A DNA stretch of 64,000 bases from Thermosynechococcus vestitus BP-1 (lineage in GTDB: Bacteria > Cyanobacteriota > Cyanobacteriia > Thermosynechococcales > Thermosynechococcaceae), in contig NC_004113.1 of NCBI RefSeq assembly GCF_000011345.1, positions 1,798,001 to 1,862,000 of the forward strand, read 5' to 3'. The stretch's first letter is position 1. Every line of letters begins with the position of its first letter. A program made the translations under genes and the position numbers. The notes under the pieces are model-generated. The model had not been told where the DNA came from, did no database searches, and saw only the letters and a program-made list of their open reading frames with translations. Shown piece after piece: positions 17,663 through 26,564 of the stretch.

Positions 17663-17962
17663 GTGATTAAGCGCGGGTTGCCATGGCGGGAGTTCGGGGT
17701 TGCGTTTTTAACCGTTTTTTTGGCTGAATTTGCCGATAAAACTCAAATTGCTGTATTTTTCATGGCTGCCCGCGCTGCCTCTCCTTGGTTGGTGTTTTTG
17801 GGGGCAGCTTTAGCCTTGGTGACCACTAGCTTGATTGGGGTATGGATTGGTCGCTGGCTATCCCAGTACCTCTCGGAGCAGCGATTACAGACGTTAACGG
17901 GCAGTAGTCTGCTGGCGATCGCCCTCTGGCTACTGTGGGATATGTTGCACCCAAACCTTTGA
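17663..17962 (+). CDS. Half-size GDT1/UPF0016 membrane protein
   Basis: 99 residues with three hydrophobic segments (about 10-25, 40-60, 77-92). The family cation motif, usually E-x-G-D-K-(T/S), reads EFADKTQ at residues 21-27, so the glycine is replaced by alanine. GDT1/TMEM165 proteins move Mn2+, Ca2+ or H+ and need two such halves; this single half must pair with itself or with a partner outside the window. It starts at GTG 17663 and is likely co-transcribed with the preceding small gene. Confidence 0.8.
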   Translation: MIKRGLPWREFGVAFLTVFLAEFADKTQIAVFFMAARAASPWLVFLGAALALVTTSLIGVWIGRWLSQYLSEQRLQTLTGSSLLAIALWLLWDMLHPNL

Positions 17963-18102
17963 TCCCTAAGAGAACAGATGGCGATTGCGGTGCGTTCCTT
18001 CACTTAACACTTACTCCCTGCTAAAGTGAGGGGGTGAGATTGGGCACACTGATTATCTTAGGCGCTGTCTAAGTTGGTGACCCCCTGAGGAGACTGTGGA
18101 GA

Positions 18103-19530
18103 ATGCCATCTCAAGTCATTGAACTGTGGTCATTGTTCATTGGTATTGTCGATGCACCCTTGTTTCGCCTTGGGCGGGAAACCATTTCCCTGCGCTGGCT
18201 GTTGCAGGTGGTGCTGCTGCTCATTCTCGTTGCAATTTTAGCGCGGTTTTTCAAGGGGGTACTGAAAAATCAACTTTTACCGCGCCTTGGTTTGGATTTG
18301 GGCAACCGCGAGGCCATTTCCACGGTGATTAGTGGTGCCGGAGGGGCACTGGGCTACATCATTGTTTTGCAAGCGGTGGGGATTAATCTCGATTCCCTAG
18401 CGGTCATTATCGGCGGCTTGGGGGTGGGGATTGGCTTTGGTTTGCAGGATGTCACCCGCAATCTCATCAGTGGTCTGACCCTCCTGATTGAACGCAAAGT
18501 GCGTGTTGGTGACTTTGTGGAAATTGGAAACATCAGTGGCTACGTTCAGGAAGTCTCGATGCGCGCCACAGTGATTCAAACCTTTAACGGTTCAAATGTG
18601 GTGGTGCCCAATACTTACCTTGCCGATAGTCCGGTACTGAATTGGTACTATGAGACCCATCGGGGTCGCATTGATATTCCCATTGGGGTCGCCTATGGCA
18701 CGGATCCAGTTTTGGTGACGGAAGTGTTGCTCAATATTGCTTACTCTGAGTCAGATGTCCTCAGGGAGCCAGCCCCCCGCGTTATTTTCCGCGAATTTGG
18801 TGATTCCGCCCTGAACTTTGAGCTGTGGGTATGGACAGATGCCATTGAGCGGCGAGTATTCATCAAGAGCAGTCTCAATTTCAAGATTGATTACTACTTT
18901 CGGCAGCACAATATCTCGATTCCTTTCCCACAGCGGGATATCTGGATTCGCAATGCACCAGCCCTTTCTCTTGTCTCTGAACCAGCCGAAACAGTAGGCA
19001 TGCCCTTGGCACCGGCAACGCCCTCCTTAAGGTCTCTGCTGCGGCAGGTGAGCTACTTTCAGTGCATGAATGACCTACAACTGCGCTTTCTCATTGAATC
19101 GGGCTATCGCAAGCACTTGAGGGCAGGGGAAATTTTATTTCGTGCTCAGGAGCCCATTAATAGTTTCTATATTGTATTGCAGGGGCAGATGGCAGCAGTC
19201 TATGAGGAGGAGGGTGAATTCAAGCCAATCATGATGTTTAATCCGGGGGAGCACTTTGGCGAACTGCCCCTTATGCTGGGGGTGGCCTGCCCAACAACAA
19301 TGATGGCAATGATGGATACGGTGTTGTTTGTTCTGCCACGGGAGGGATTTGAACAGTTGCTCAAGGAACACCCTGCCCTTGCCGATGACATTGCGGTGGC
19401 GATCGCCCGCCGCCAGGATGTGTTAGCACAACATCAACAGGAGCTTCAGCAACTGAGTCGCCAAGAGTCGGATCCCAGTCGTCCGATGAACTGGATTCGC
19501 GATCGCCTGCAAAAACTGCTGAACTGGTAA
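18103..19530 (+). CDS. MscS-type channel with C-terminal cNMP-binding-like domain
   Basis: 475 residues. Membrane helices lie at about 25-48, 68-90 and 92-125; the pore-lining helix is the Gly/Ala-rich VIIGGLGVGIGFGLQDVTRN. The MscS beta domain follows (VGDFVEIGNISGYVQEVSMRAT, VVVPNTYL). From residue 310 a Crp-type domain begins (LRAGEILFRAQEPINSFYIVLQG). Its phosphate-binding cassette reads FGELPLMLGVACPTT, with Cys396 where cyclic-nucleotide binders carry Arg. It may therefore bind another ligand or none. Probable role is osmotic relief under ligand control. It overlaps no neighbour; the yraN gene ends 6 nt away on the other strand. Confidence 0.9.
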   Translation: MPSQVIELWSLFIGIVDAPLFRLGRETISLRWLLQVVLLLILVAILARFFKGVLKNQLLPRLGLDLGNREAISTVISGAGGALGYIIVLQAVGINLDSLAVIIGGLGVGIGFGLQDVTRNLISGLTLLIERKVRVGDFVEIGNISGYVQEVSMRATVIQTFNGSNVVVPNTYLADSPVLNWYYETHRGRIDIPIGVAYGTDPVLVTEVLLNIAYSESDVLREPAPRVIFREFGDSALNFELWVWTDAIERRVFIKSSLNFKIDYYFRQHNISIPFPQRDIWIRNAPALSLVSEPAETVGMPLAPATPSLRSLLRQVSYFQCMNDLQLRFLIESGYRKHLRAGEILFRAQEPINSFYIVLQGQMAAVYEEEGEFKPIMMFNPGEHFGELPLMLGVACPTTMMAMMDTVLFVLPREGFEQLLKEHPALADDIAVAIARRQDVLAQHQQELQQLSRQESDPSRPMNWIRDRLQKLLNW

Positions 19531-19536
19531 ATGGCT

Positions 19537-19911
19537 TCACTTGATTGAGTCTAAGGTAAAGGCCTGGGCCAAATAGTGATGGAGGTGATAGGCACCCCTT
19601 TGGTGTCGCACCAAGGCCACATCAAAGCGACAGGGGTGCTCCTGCCACTGGGGCTGAGATTCTAGGAATGCTTGGGCTGCCAAAATGAGTTTGCGTTGCT
19701 TGCTGGGGGAAATAGCGTCGAGGCCATCCCTATCCCAGTTGTAAGAACCGCGGGTTTTCACTTCAACAAAGAGGACCACTCCCCCCGGATCACAGGCAAT
19801 AATATCCAGTTCACCCCAAGGGCAAGACCAGTTTTGAGCCAAAATTTGACACTGCTGAGTTTGTAGCCACGCCGCAACCACTGCCTCCCCGCGATCGCCC
19901 ACGTGGCGCAT
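19537..19911 (-). CDS. YraN/UPF0102 nuclease-like protein
   Basis: 124 residues. The restriction-endonuclease-like core shows GE (residues 8-9), WGELDIIACD and FVEVKTR, the usual catalytic acid-acid-ExK order. Proteins of this family are widespread, associated with Holliday-junction or DNA processing, and not well characterised. It lies 5 nt downstream of hemA on the same strand. Confidence 0.88.
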   Translation of the reverse strand: MRHVGDRGEAVVAAWLQTQQCQILAQNWSCPWGELDIIACDPGGVVLFVEVKTRGSYNWDRDGLDAISPSKQRKLILAAQAFLESQPQWQEHPCRFDVALVRHQRGAYHLHHYLAQAFTLDSIK

Positions 19912-19916
19912 AGGCC

Positions 19917-21197
19917 CTAGGCTTCGATGGGTTCGAGATTAAACAAGTCTTGGAGGGTCTGCATAGCGCGTTGACGACTCTCTAAATCCCGCTGCGATTG
20001 CAGTTGTACGGTCGGATCATGGAGAATCTTGTTGATGATGGTGCGGGTCATTGCTTCAATAACCCCTTGGTGCTTGTCAGCAAACTCACTACCTAAGCGG
20101 GAGAGGGCTTTTTCCAGTTCCTGGGTGCGAATCGCTTCCATTTTTTGGCGCAGACTGCGGATGATTGGTACCGTTTCCAGGGCGTGCCACCAAGCCAAAA
20201 ATGTCTCTAATTCCTCCTCAAGGATGCCCTCAGCCTCTTGGGCCAACTGGCGTCGAGCCTCTTGGTTTTGGGCAACCACGGCTTGGAGATCATCCACATT
20301 AAAGAGTTGTACGGTGCCCAACTCTGTCACGTTGGCATGGACATTGCGGGGCACGGAAATATCAATGATGGCAAGGGAGCGATCGCCCACCAGTACAGCC
20401 CCTAAATTGTCTCGATCCAGTAGGGGCTCGGTTGCCGCCGTACTTGTGAACACTAAATCCATGGCGGCCACAATTGGCAGTAAATCGGTCATTGTGAAGA
20501 GTTCAAACCGTACCTCTGGAAATTGCTGTGCTAGTTCCTGGGCCCGTTCTAAGGAGCGATTGATAATCCTGATTTCCTTGACCCCGCGGGCAATGAGGTG
20601 TTGCACCACCAAACGGGACATTTTACCTGCACCGACAACGGCAATTCGGCAGTTTTGTAGATTTTGCAGCCGCAGATCCGCCAGTTCTACTGCCGCTGAA
20701 CTGATGGAGACTGCCCCAGTGCCAATACTGGTTTCTGTGCGTACCCGCTTACCGGCAGCGATCGCCCCCGTAAAGACACGATTGAGAATCGGCCCAATGG
20801 ATTTGTACTGCTGCCCCAACTGATGACAGCGTTTAACTTGAGAGAGAATTTGCCCCTCGCCAATCACTAGGCTATCCAGACCCGAGGCTACTCGCATTAA
20901 GTGCATCACCGCATCCTGATGGAGCAGGATAAAGAGGTAGGGACGCAGTTGGGGTAGAGGAATGTGACTCCACTCACTGAGAAACTGATGCACTTCCCGC
21001 ACGCCCACCTCAGTGTCACTGGTAACAATGTAAATTTCTAAGCGGTTACAGGTGCTGAGGATTGTCGCCTCCTGAATATGGGCATAGCCGCACAAATGTT
21101 GCAGTGCCCGCTCCCGCACATCCTCTGGCACACTCAATTTTTCACGCACATCCACAGGGGCGGTTTTGTGACTCAAGCCAATAACAGCAATATTCAT
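19917..21197 (-). CDS. hemA: Glutamyl-tRNA reductase
   Basis: 426 residues. It reduces Glu-tRNA(Glu) to glutamate-1-semialdehyde with NADPH, the first committed and regulated step of heme, chlorophyll and bilin synthesis. The catalytic cysteine lies in [11 protein letters not shown] (Cys50). [24 protein letters not shown] and the NADPH site [10 protein letters not shown] are complete, and the C-terminal dimerisation helix is intact. ATG at 21197. It supplies the pathway used by hemN, heme oxygenase and acsF elsewhere in the window. Confidence 0.97.
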   Translation of the reverse strand: MNIAVIGLSHKTAPVDVREKLSVPEDVRERALQHLCGYAHIQEATILSTCNRLEIYIVTSDTEVGVREVHQFLSEWSHIPLPQLRPYLFILLHQDAVMHLMRVASGLDSLVIGEGQILSQVKRCHQLGQQYKSIGPILNRVFTGAIAAGKRVRTETSIGTGAVSISSAAVELADLRLQNLQNCRIAVVGAGKMSRLVVQHLIARGVKEIRIINRSLERAQELAQQFPEVRFELFTMTDLLPIVAAMDLVFTSTAATEPLLDRDNLGAVLVGDRSLAIIDISVPRNVHANVTELGTVQLFNVDDLQAVVAQNQEARRQLAQEAEGILEEELETFLAWWHALETVPIIRSLRQKMEAIRTQELEKALSRLGSEFADKHQGVIEAMTRTIINKILHDPTVQLQSQRDLESRQRAMQTLQDLFNLEPIEA

Positions 21198-21353
21198 AGG
21201 GATCGGTGACGTTTGGCTGCAACTCCATCAATTGTTGTATCAGGATTCTAGAGCGTCCTTCATGCTTCTTTGCAAGTCTTTACTCAAAGAAGGCAATTGC
21301 TAAGATGCTAAGTTTTGTCAAGGGATTCAACAGTTCTGGGCTGTAGTCTGCTA

Positions 21354-21410
21354 TTATTGAGAATCAAAGTCAATAAGCAAATATTTTATTGAGAACAGAG
21401 TCAAGAAGCA
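21354..21410 (+). promoter_or_regulatory. Repeated operator-like elements upstream of the feo operon
   Basis: Two near-identical copies lie exactly 32 bp apart: 21355-21379 (25 bp, TATTGAGAATCAAAGTCAAT and on) and 21387-21410 (24 bp, TATTGAGAACAGAGTCAAGA and on). The first copy is also a dyad, TTATTGA-N9-TCAATAA (21354-21376), and its GAGAATCA core resembles the GATAATCA half of Fur boxes. The spacing of about three helical turns suits cooperative binding. This lies in the 302-nt spacer 21198-21499; the hemA-proximal part (21198-21350) shows nothing clear. Confidence 0.55.
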
Positions 21411-21499
21411 GATGTTAAATGCAAAATTCTTCACCTTCATGGCCATCCTACACCTATATTGCTGATCCCTATCCCCAAAGACACCGTTGGAGAGGACCG

Positions 21500-21961
21500 A
21501 TGTCCAAGCTGATTTCCCTGGCAGCGGCTGAGCCTGGCAAGCTCTACATGATTGCTCGGTTGGCATGTACTAACCCTCGAGAGCTTTTGGCAATGGGTCT
21601 AAGGCCAGGGGTCACGGTTACCATCCTGCAAAAGAATAATCACGGTGCTGTGATGATTGCTCTCAGGGACCAGCGATTTTGCATTAACCACGCCTTAGCG
21701 CAACACATTTTGCTGGCAGCTGTCACGGGAGAGGTTGATCTACGCACTGCTCCCATTGGGGCCCGTCTGCGCATTAGTGGGTATGCCCCCACTGCCCCTA
21801 GTTATAAACGTAAATTGTTGGCAATGGGTTTAACCCCCGGCACTGAACTTGAGATCATCCGCCATGCCCCCCTAGGCGATCCCACAGAGATTAAAGTGCG
21901 GGGTTTCCATTTGAGCCTACGTAAGGAGGAGGCCGATGCCCTGGAAGTTTCGCCACTGTAA
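21500..21961 (+). CDS. feoA: FeoA protein with two tandem FeoA domains
   Basis: 153 residues from ATG 21500, which has GAGGA 4 nt upstream; a reading from 21419 adds 27 residues without the family pattern. Two SH3-like FeoA domains follow one another: LLAMGLRPGVTVTIL in the first and KLLAMGLTPGTELEIIR in the second. FeoA is a small cytosolic partner of FeoB; the usual protein has one domain of 75-85 residues. It is 14 nt ahead of feoB with an AAGGAG between. Confidence 0.9.
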   Translation: MSKLISLAAAEPGKLYMIARLACTNPRELLAMGLRPGVTVTILQKNNHGAVMIALRDQRFCINHALAQHILLAAVTGEVDLRTAPIGARLRISGYAPTAPSYKRKLLAMGLTPGTELEIIRHAPLGDPTEIKVRGFHLSLRKEEADALEVSPL

Positions 21962-21975
21962 CTAAGGAGCGTGGA

Positions 21976-24270
21976 ATGGCAGCCATTATTGCTTTGATTG
22001 GCAATCCTAACTGTGGTAAAACAACAATTTTTAATGGTCTTACAGGAGCAAATCAGCGCGTTGGCAACTGGCCGGGAGTTACGGTTGAGCGTAAGCAGGG
22101 TGGCTATCGCGATCAAGATCTAGTAGTAGAGGTGGTGGATTTGCCGGGCGTTTATGCCCTCGATGCCGAGGAGAGCACTGGAGTGGACGAGCAAATTGCC
22201 CGTAATTTTCTCCTAGAGGGAGAGTATGACTTAGTCATAAATATCCTTGATGCGGCCAACCTAGAGCGTAATTTTTACCTGACGACCCAGTTACTAGACC
22301 GAGGGGTGCCGCTGATATTAGTGCTAAACATGATTGACAGAGCACAGGCTAACGGAATGAGCATTGACACCCAAGGGCTCAGCCAGCGTTTAGGCATTCC
22401 GGTCCTTCCTTTTTGTGCCAAACAAAAGGCCTACTTTGATCAACTGCGGCAAGCAATTCGCCTAGCTCTTCAAGATCGGCCCATTTCCACTGTTAGAGCG
22501 CCTCAACCCCCCATCATTGAAGAGGCAATTACTGATTTGCTGACCAAAGGTGCCAAGGATCGAGGACAAGCTTTGGCTTGGCTGCAATATCTAGAATCTG
22601 TTCCCAAAGGGGAGGTACCCCAACTTCATCAGTGGCGACGGCGGATTCACCAAACCCTAGAAGAAGATATTGATCTTGTGATTGCCGACAGTCGCTATCG
22701 CTGGATTCAGCATCTCATGGCGGATGTTTTGGAAAGGGGCGATCGCCCGACAACAACGATTTCGGATCGCATAGACCGAATTGTTCTCAACCGCTGGTTG
22801 GGGATTCCCATCTTCTTGGCTGTCATGTACATGGTGTTTTTAATTTCCATCAACGTTGGCGGTGCCTTCATTGACTTCTTTGATATTGGGGTGGGAGCAT
22901 TGGTGGTGGGCTGGCCAACCCAAGTTCTACAAACCCTCCATGCCCCTGGTTGGTTAATTGGTCTGCTGGCGGAGGGAGTGGGTGGTGGCATCCAAACCAC
23001 AGCAACATTTATTCCCCAGATTGGCCTGCTTTTTATTTTTCTAACACTCCTTGAGGACAGTGGTTATTTGGCGCGGGCAGCCTTTGTCATGGATCGAATG
23101 ATGCAGTGGCTGGGGTTACCCGGCAAGTCCTTTGTGCCAATGCTGGTGTCCTTTGGCTGCAACATCCCGGGCATTATGGCCACTCGCGTCCTTGAAAATC
23201 GGCGCGATCGCTTGATGACCATTCTCATGAATCCTTTTATGTCCTGCGGTGCCCGCTTACCGATCTATGCTCTGTTTGTCGCTGCTTTCTTCCCCCGCAA
23301 TGGTCAAAATATCGTATTTTCCCTCTACTTGTTGGGGATTGTAGCAGCGATCTTTACAGGGTTTGTGATAAAGCGCACCCTCTTTCAAGGGGAGATTGCG
23401 CCTTTTGTGATGGAATTACCCCCCTACCATTTGCCCACATTGAGGGGTGTATTCCTTCGAGCTTGGGAACGGCTAAAAACGTTTCTCAGCCGAGCCGGCA
23501 AGATGATTGTGCTCCTTGTGCTCATTCTGGGGCTACTCAACTCTGTGGGGACCGATGGCAGTTTTGGCAAACAGGATAGTACACAGTCGATTTTAAGTGC
23601 CTTTAGTCGTCAAATTACGCCCATATTTTCACCCATGGGAATCCAGCCCGACAACTGGCCGGCCACTGTGGGACTTTTTACAGGCGTGTTTGCCAAGGAA
23701 GTCATGGTGGGGACCATGGATGCTCTCTATACAGAACTAGCCCGGCAGGAAAATCAGGAGGCTAGCGCCGGAGAGGAGGTAGAACCATTTTCAGTTTGGG
23801 AACAACTGAGGCAAGCGGTGCTGAGTATTCCCCAAAATCTCAGTGAGCTGGGGCAGCAGATGCTTGATCCGTTGGGATTTCAGGTATTGCAAGAGGCAGA
23901 AAATCCCGAAGCGGCGGCTGAGGTGCAGGAGGTGCACTACACGACCTTTGGTCAGATGGCAAAGCGGTTTCGTACACCAACAGCAGCGATCGCCTTCCTC
24001 ATATTTGTCTTACTGTACTTTCCCTGTGTGTCAGCCACTGCCGCAGTCTATCGAGAAACCAATCTTAGCTGGACAATCTTTGTGACAACTTGGACAACGG
24101 GCTTGGCCTACTGGGTTGCCACGGCTTACTACCAGATCATGACCTTCGCTGCTCATCCTGTCTTTTCCGCACTGTGCTTAGTCGGTCTAGGGGCGGTGAT
24201 GGCAATTGTGATCATGGCCTTGAAGTACTGTGGCGATCGCCGGCGCCTTTCCTCGCCACAGGAGGTGTAA
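21976..24270 (+). CDS. feoB: Ferrous iron transporter FeoB
   Basis: 764 residues. The N-terminal G domain has GNPNCGKTTIFNGLTG (G1), DLPGVY (G3) and LNMIDRA (G4, NxxD). The membrane part carries two Gate motifs (FVPMLVSFGCNIPGIMATR; SCGARLPIY) and about ten helices. It takes up Fe(II) across the plasma membrane. The C-terminal helices around residues 590-650 contain an acidic cytoplasmic insert (QENQEASAGEEVEPF). It is the second gene of feoA-feoB-feoC-ftn. Confidence 0.97.
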   Translation: MAAIIALIGNPNCGKTTIFNGLTGANQRVGNWPGVTVERKQGGYRDQDLVVEVVDLPGVYALDAEESTGVDEQIARNFLLEGEYDLVINILDAANLERNFYLTTQLLDRGVPLILVLNMIDRAQANGMSIDTQGLSQRLGIPVLPFCAKQKAYFDQLRQAIRLALQDRPISTVRAPQPPIIEEAITDLLTKGAKDRGQALAWLQYLESVPKGEVPQLHQWRRRIHQTLEEDIDLVIADSRYRWIQHLMADVLERGDRPTTTISDRIDRIVLNRWLGIPIFLAVMYMVFLISINVGGAFIDFFDIGVGALVVGWPTQVLQTLHAPGWLIGLLAEGVGGGIQTTATFIPQIGLLFIFLTLLEDSGYLARAAFVMDRMMQWLGLPGKSFVPMLVSFGCNIPGIMATRVLENRRDRLMTILMNPFMSCGARLPIYALFVAAFFPRNGQNIVFSLYLLGIVAAIFTGFVIKRTLFQGEIAPFVMELPPYHLPTLRGVFLRAWERLKTFLSRAGKMIVLLVLILGLLNSVGTDGSFGKQDSTQSILSAFSRQITPIFSPMGIQPDNWPATVGLFTGVFAKEVMVGTMDALYTELARQENQEASAGEEVEPFSVWEQLRQAVLSIPQNLSELGQQMLDPLGFQVLQEAENPEAAAEVQEVHYTTFGQMAKRFRTPTAAIAFLIFVLLYFPCVSATAAVYRETNLSWTIFVTTWTTGLAYWVATAYYQIMTFAAHPVFSALCLVGLGAVMAIVIMALKYCGDRRRLSSPQEV

Positions 24271-24272
24271 TC

Positions 24273-24488
24273 ATGCTTTTGGAATTGCAGGACTACATTA
24301 AGAAGCGCAAAGTGGTTTCCATGGAGGACTTAGTGAACCATTTTCGATTGCCATCGAGTGTCATTGAGCCTATCATTGAGCAGCTCATGGACAAAGGGCG
24401 AGTTCAAAAAATTAACCCTCGCCGCTGTGGTAGCTGCCATCAGTGCGACTCACTGTCTCTTCAACTATACGGATGGAGGATGAACTAA
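24273..24488 (+). CDS. feoC: FeoC-type winged-helix protein
   Basis: 71 residues from ATG 24273, 2 nt after the feoB stop, with AGGAGGTG upstream. Residues 1-45 form a winged-helix pattern (LQDYIKKRKVVSMEDLVNHF, MDKGRVQKI). Then CGSCHQC (Cys52, 55, 58) gives a CxxCxxC cluster, as FeoC proteins use to hold an O2-sensitive Fe-S cluster. Its stop shares one base with the ferritin start (TAATG), so the two are translationally coupled. Confidence 0.8.
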   Translation: MLLELQDYIKKRKVVSMEDLVNHFRLPSSVIEPIIEQLMDKGRVQKINPRRCGSCHQCDSLSLQLYGWRMN

Positions 24489-25012
24489 TGTTATCTTCAG
24501 CAATGATCAATCGCCTAAATGCACAAATTAATCTTGAGATGTTCTCAGCTCGTCTCTATTTGCAGATGAGCTCTTGGTGTGCTCACAAAGCCTTAGAAGG
24601 ATGTGCTACTTTTCTTGGGCAACATGCCGATGAAGAAATGGCACACATGCGGCGCCTTCTGAGCTATATGCACGAGACCGGTGCCCTCGCAATTTTGGAG
24701 GGTCTAGAGGCTCCTCCCCACAACTTTGGTTCTCTGAAGGAGATGTTTAGCCAAGTCTATAGCCACGAACAGTTGGTCACTCGCAAAATAAACGAGCTAG
24801 TGCATTTAGCAAATAGCGAACCTGATTATTCAACACTGCAGTTTTTGCAGTGGTATGTTGCCGAACAACACCAAGAGGAATTTTTATTCAAGAGCATCCT
24901 TGATAAAATTGACCTCATTGGTACAGAGGGGCAAGGGCTATTTTTTATTGACCAAGAAATTGGTAAACTTGCCTCGACCAGCGGCAGCAAGACACTGTCT
25001 ACCATAGGCTAA
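24488..25012 (+). CDS. Ferritin (FtnA type)
   Basis: 174 residues. The di-iron ferroxidase ligands fall at E. coli FtnA positions: Glu17, Tyr24, Glu50, His53, Glu94, Gln127 and Glu130. No heme-binding Met of bacterioferritin stands at the expected place. It stores iron as mineral in a 24-mer. The gene starts in the feoC stop (TAATG at 24486-24490), so uptake and storage are in one operon. An operator repeat near 21354 would control all four genes. Confidence 0.93.
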   Translation: MLSSAMINRLNAQINLEMFSARLYLQMSSWCAHKALEGCATFLGQHADEEMAHMRRLLSYMHETGALAILEGLEAPPHNFGSLKEMFSQVYSHEQLVTRKINELVHLANSEPDYSTLQFLQWYVAEQHQEEFLFKSILDKIDLIGTEGQGLFFIDQEIGKLASTSGSKTLSTIG

Positions 25013-25056
25013 CCTATAGCCATTGCCAAAAGGTTGAATGTTCCCCAAGGAGATTA

Positions 25057-25076
25057 GGGATAGGTCGGGATAGGTC
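25057..25076. repeat. Perfect tandem duplication, 10 bp x 2
   Basis: GGGATAGGTC at 25057-25066 and 25067-25076, followed by CCTATC (25082-25087), which can pair with GATAGG (25069-25074). It lies in the 104-nt spacer between ferritin and the convergent aminotransferase. Confidence 0.9.
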
Positions 25077-25116
25077 ATTGGCCTATCAGTGCTATAACAA
25101 CACGATCAAAAGACAA

Positions 25117-26418
25117 CTACGCCAACACATCAGAATAGGAGCAGTTAGGGGATTCTTGGTAAACCTGTGTAATGGTGGCGGCGAGGCGTTGCATGCCAAG
25201 GGCAATTTCCTCGTCACTGGCAGTGAGACTAATGCGTAAGCACTCCTGCTTGTGCCGCCACGGCGCGCTCAGACCGGGGAAAAAGGAACTGCCGGGAACG
25301 ACAATGACCCCTGCTCGCTTCAAGTGTTGGTAGAGTTCCCAGTCGCTCATCGGCAAATCCCGCAGCCACAGCCAGGCAAAAATGCCCCCCTCGCCGCGAT
25401 GTAAAAACCACGGTATATCATTGGCCATGGCGGCGCGTAAGGTTTCCTCTAGAACGGCGAACTTGCGTTGATAGAAGGGACGAATGACATTGACGGACAC
25501 TTCGGCTAGGGCACCGTTGGCAATGGCTAAAGCGGCGATCGCCTGACCGTAGCGCGAGGCATGAATGCAGGCATTGGTTTGAAAGGCTTCAAGGACACTC
25601 AAAATCTCGCGATCGCCAATGGCAATCCCCACCCGTTCCCCCGGCAGTCCTGCCTTTGAAAGGCTGAGGCAGTGAACAATGTTACCGCCAAAAACGGGCG
25701 CTAGCTCGGTAAAGTTCAAACTGGGGTAGGGCGGCCCATAGGCAGCATCAATCAACACCGGCACGCCATAGGGCACCCCCAGATCAGCAATTTGCCGCAC
25801 CTCTAGGTCTGTGAGTACATTTCCCGTTGGATTGCAGGGACGGGAGAAAATGACACAGCCCGTGGTGTCATCAATGTGCAGTTGTTGAAAGTCCGGACGA
25901 TACTTAAACGTGTGATCGGCCTCAAAAATCTCAAGGCGTGGACGATAGGCAACGACGCTATTGGGCGCCAGACTGACCCCCCCATACCCCGTGTATTCGG
26001 GACTTAAGGGGAGCACCACTTTCTTTAATTCACCACTGGAACTCAGCCCACCAAAGGCATTGGCTGCAAAGAAGTAGATCGCCTGACTCCCGGGCGTTAC
26101 AAGGACATTGCGCTCCGTCAAGTTCAGACCATAGCGGCGATTAAAGTCATCCACCACCGCAGCAATCAACGGTTCATACCCCTGGCTGGGACCATAGCGG
26201 CAGACCACTTGACCGAATTCTGGGCTGGCCAGCAGCTCGTGGGTACAGTCCCGCCACAGTTGCTCAACCTCAGGGACAATGAGGGGGTTGCCTGCACTCA
26301 GGTTAATCAGGTCTTGGCCACGATTCAGGCGCAGTGTCTCGATAATATCCTTCATGATTGCCCGAACTCCCGTCAGTTGGGACATTTGCTGGCCAATCTG
26401 GGAGAGTGCAGGATTCAT
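25117..26418 (-). CDS. avtA: Valine-pyruvate aminotransferase-like (class I/II)
   Basis: 433 residues from ATG 26418; a TTG two codons upstream is in frame. It is a fold-type I PLP enzyme. LSAGNPLIVPE, the SRPCNPTGN phosphate/pyridoxal block and SLSKAGLPGERVG (catalytic Lys) are present. The overall reading matches AvtA, which forms valine with alanine as amino donor. Related MalY or alanine-type enzymes are possible. It is alone on its strand. Confidence 0.8.
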   Translation of the reverse strand: MNPALSQIGQQMSQLTGVRAIMKDIIETLRLNRGQDLINLSAGNPLIVPEVEQLWRDCTHELLASPEFGQVVCRYGPSQGYEPLIAAVVDDFNRRYGLNLTERNVLVTPGSQAIYFFAANAFGGLSSSGELKKVVLPLSPEYTGYGGVSLAPNSVVAYRPRLEIFEADHTFKYRPDFQQLHIDDTTGCVIFSRPCNPTGNVLTDLEVRQIADLGVPYGVPVLIDAAYGPPYPSLNFTELAPVFGGNIVHCLSLSKAGLPGERVGIAIGDREILSVLEAFQTNACIHASRYGQAIAALAIANGALAEVSVNVIRPFYQRKFAVLEETLRAAMANDIPWFLHRGEGGIFAWLWLRDLPMSDWELYQHLKRAGVIVVPGSSFFPGLSAPWRHKQECLRISLTASDEEIALGMQRLAATITQVYQESPNCSYSDVLA

Positions 26419-26564
26419 AGGCAAAGGACATAGACAGTATTGGTTAGGATAGCATCTGCGCCTCTACTCAGGGACAGATAAAACCATATAGACACGGTCA
26501 ATGCTGCTCGTCGGTTGGTCACTGTAACATAACGTTAGAATAGGCCAAGAACTGTAAGGGATCC

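Noticed and set aside
20029-20823. 264-residue open frame opposite hemA
   Set aside because: It is fully antisense to a well conserved hemA, has low-complexity Ser/Arg-rich translation and no ribosome-binding site.
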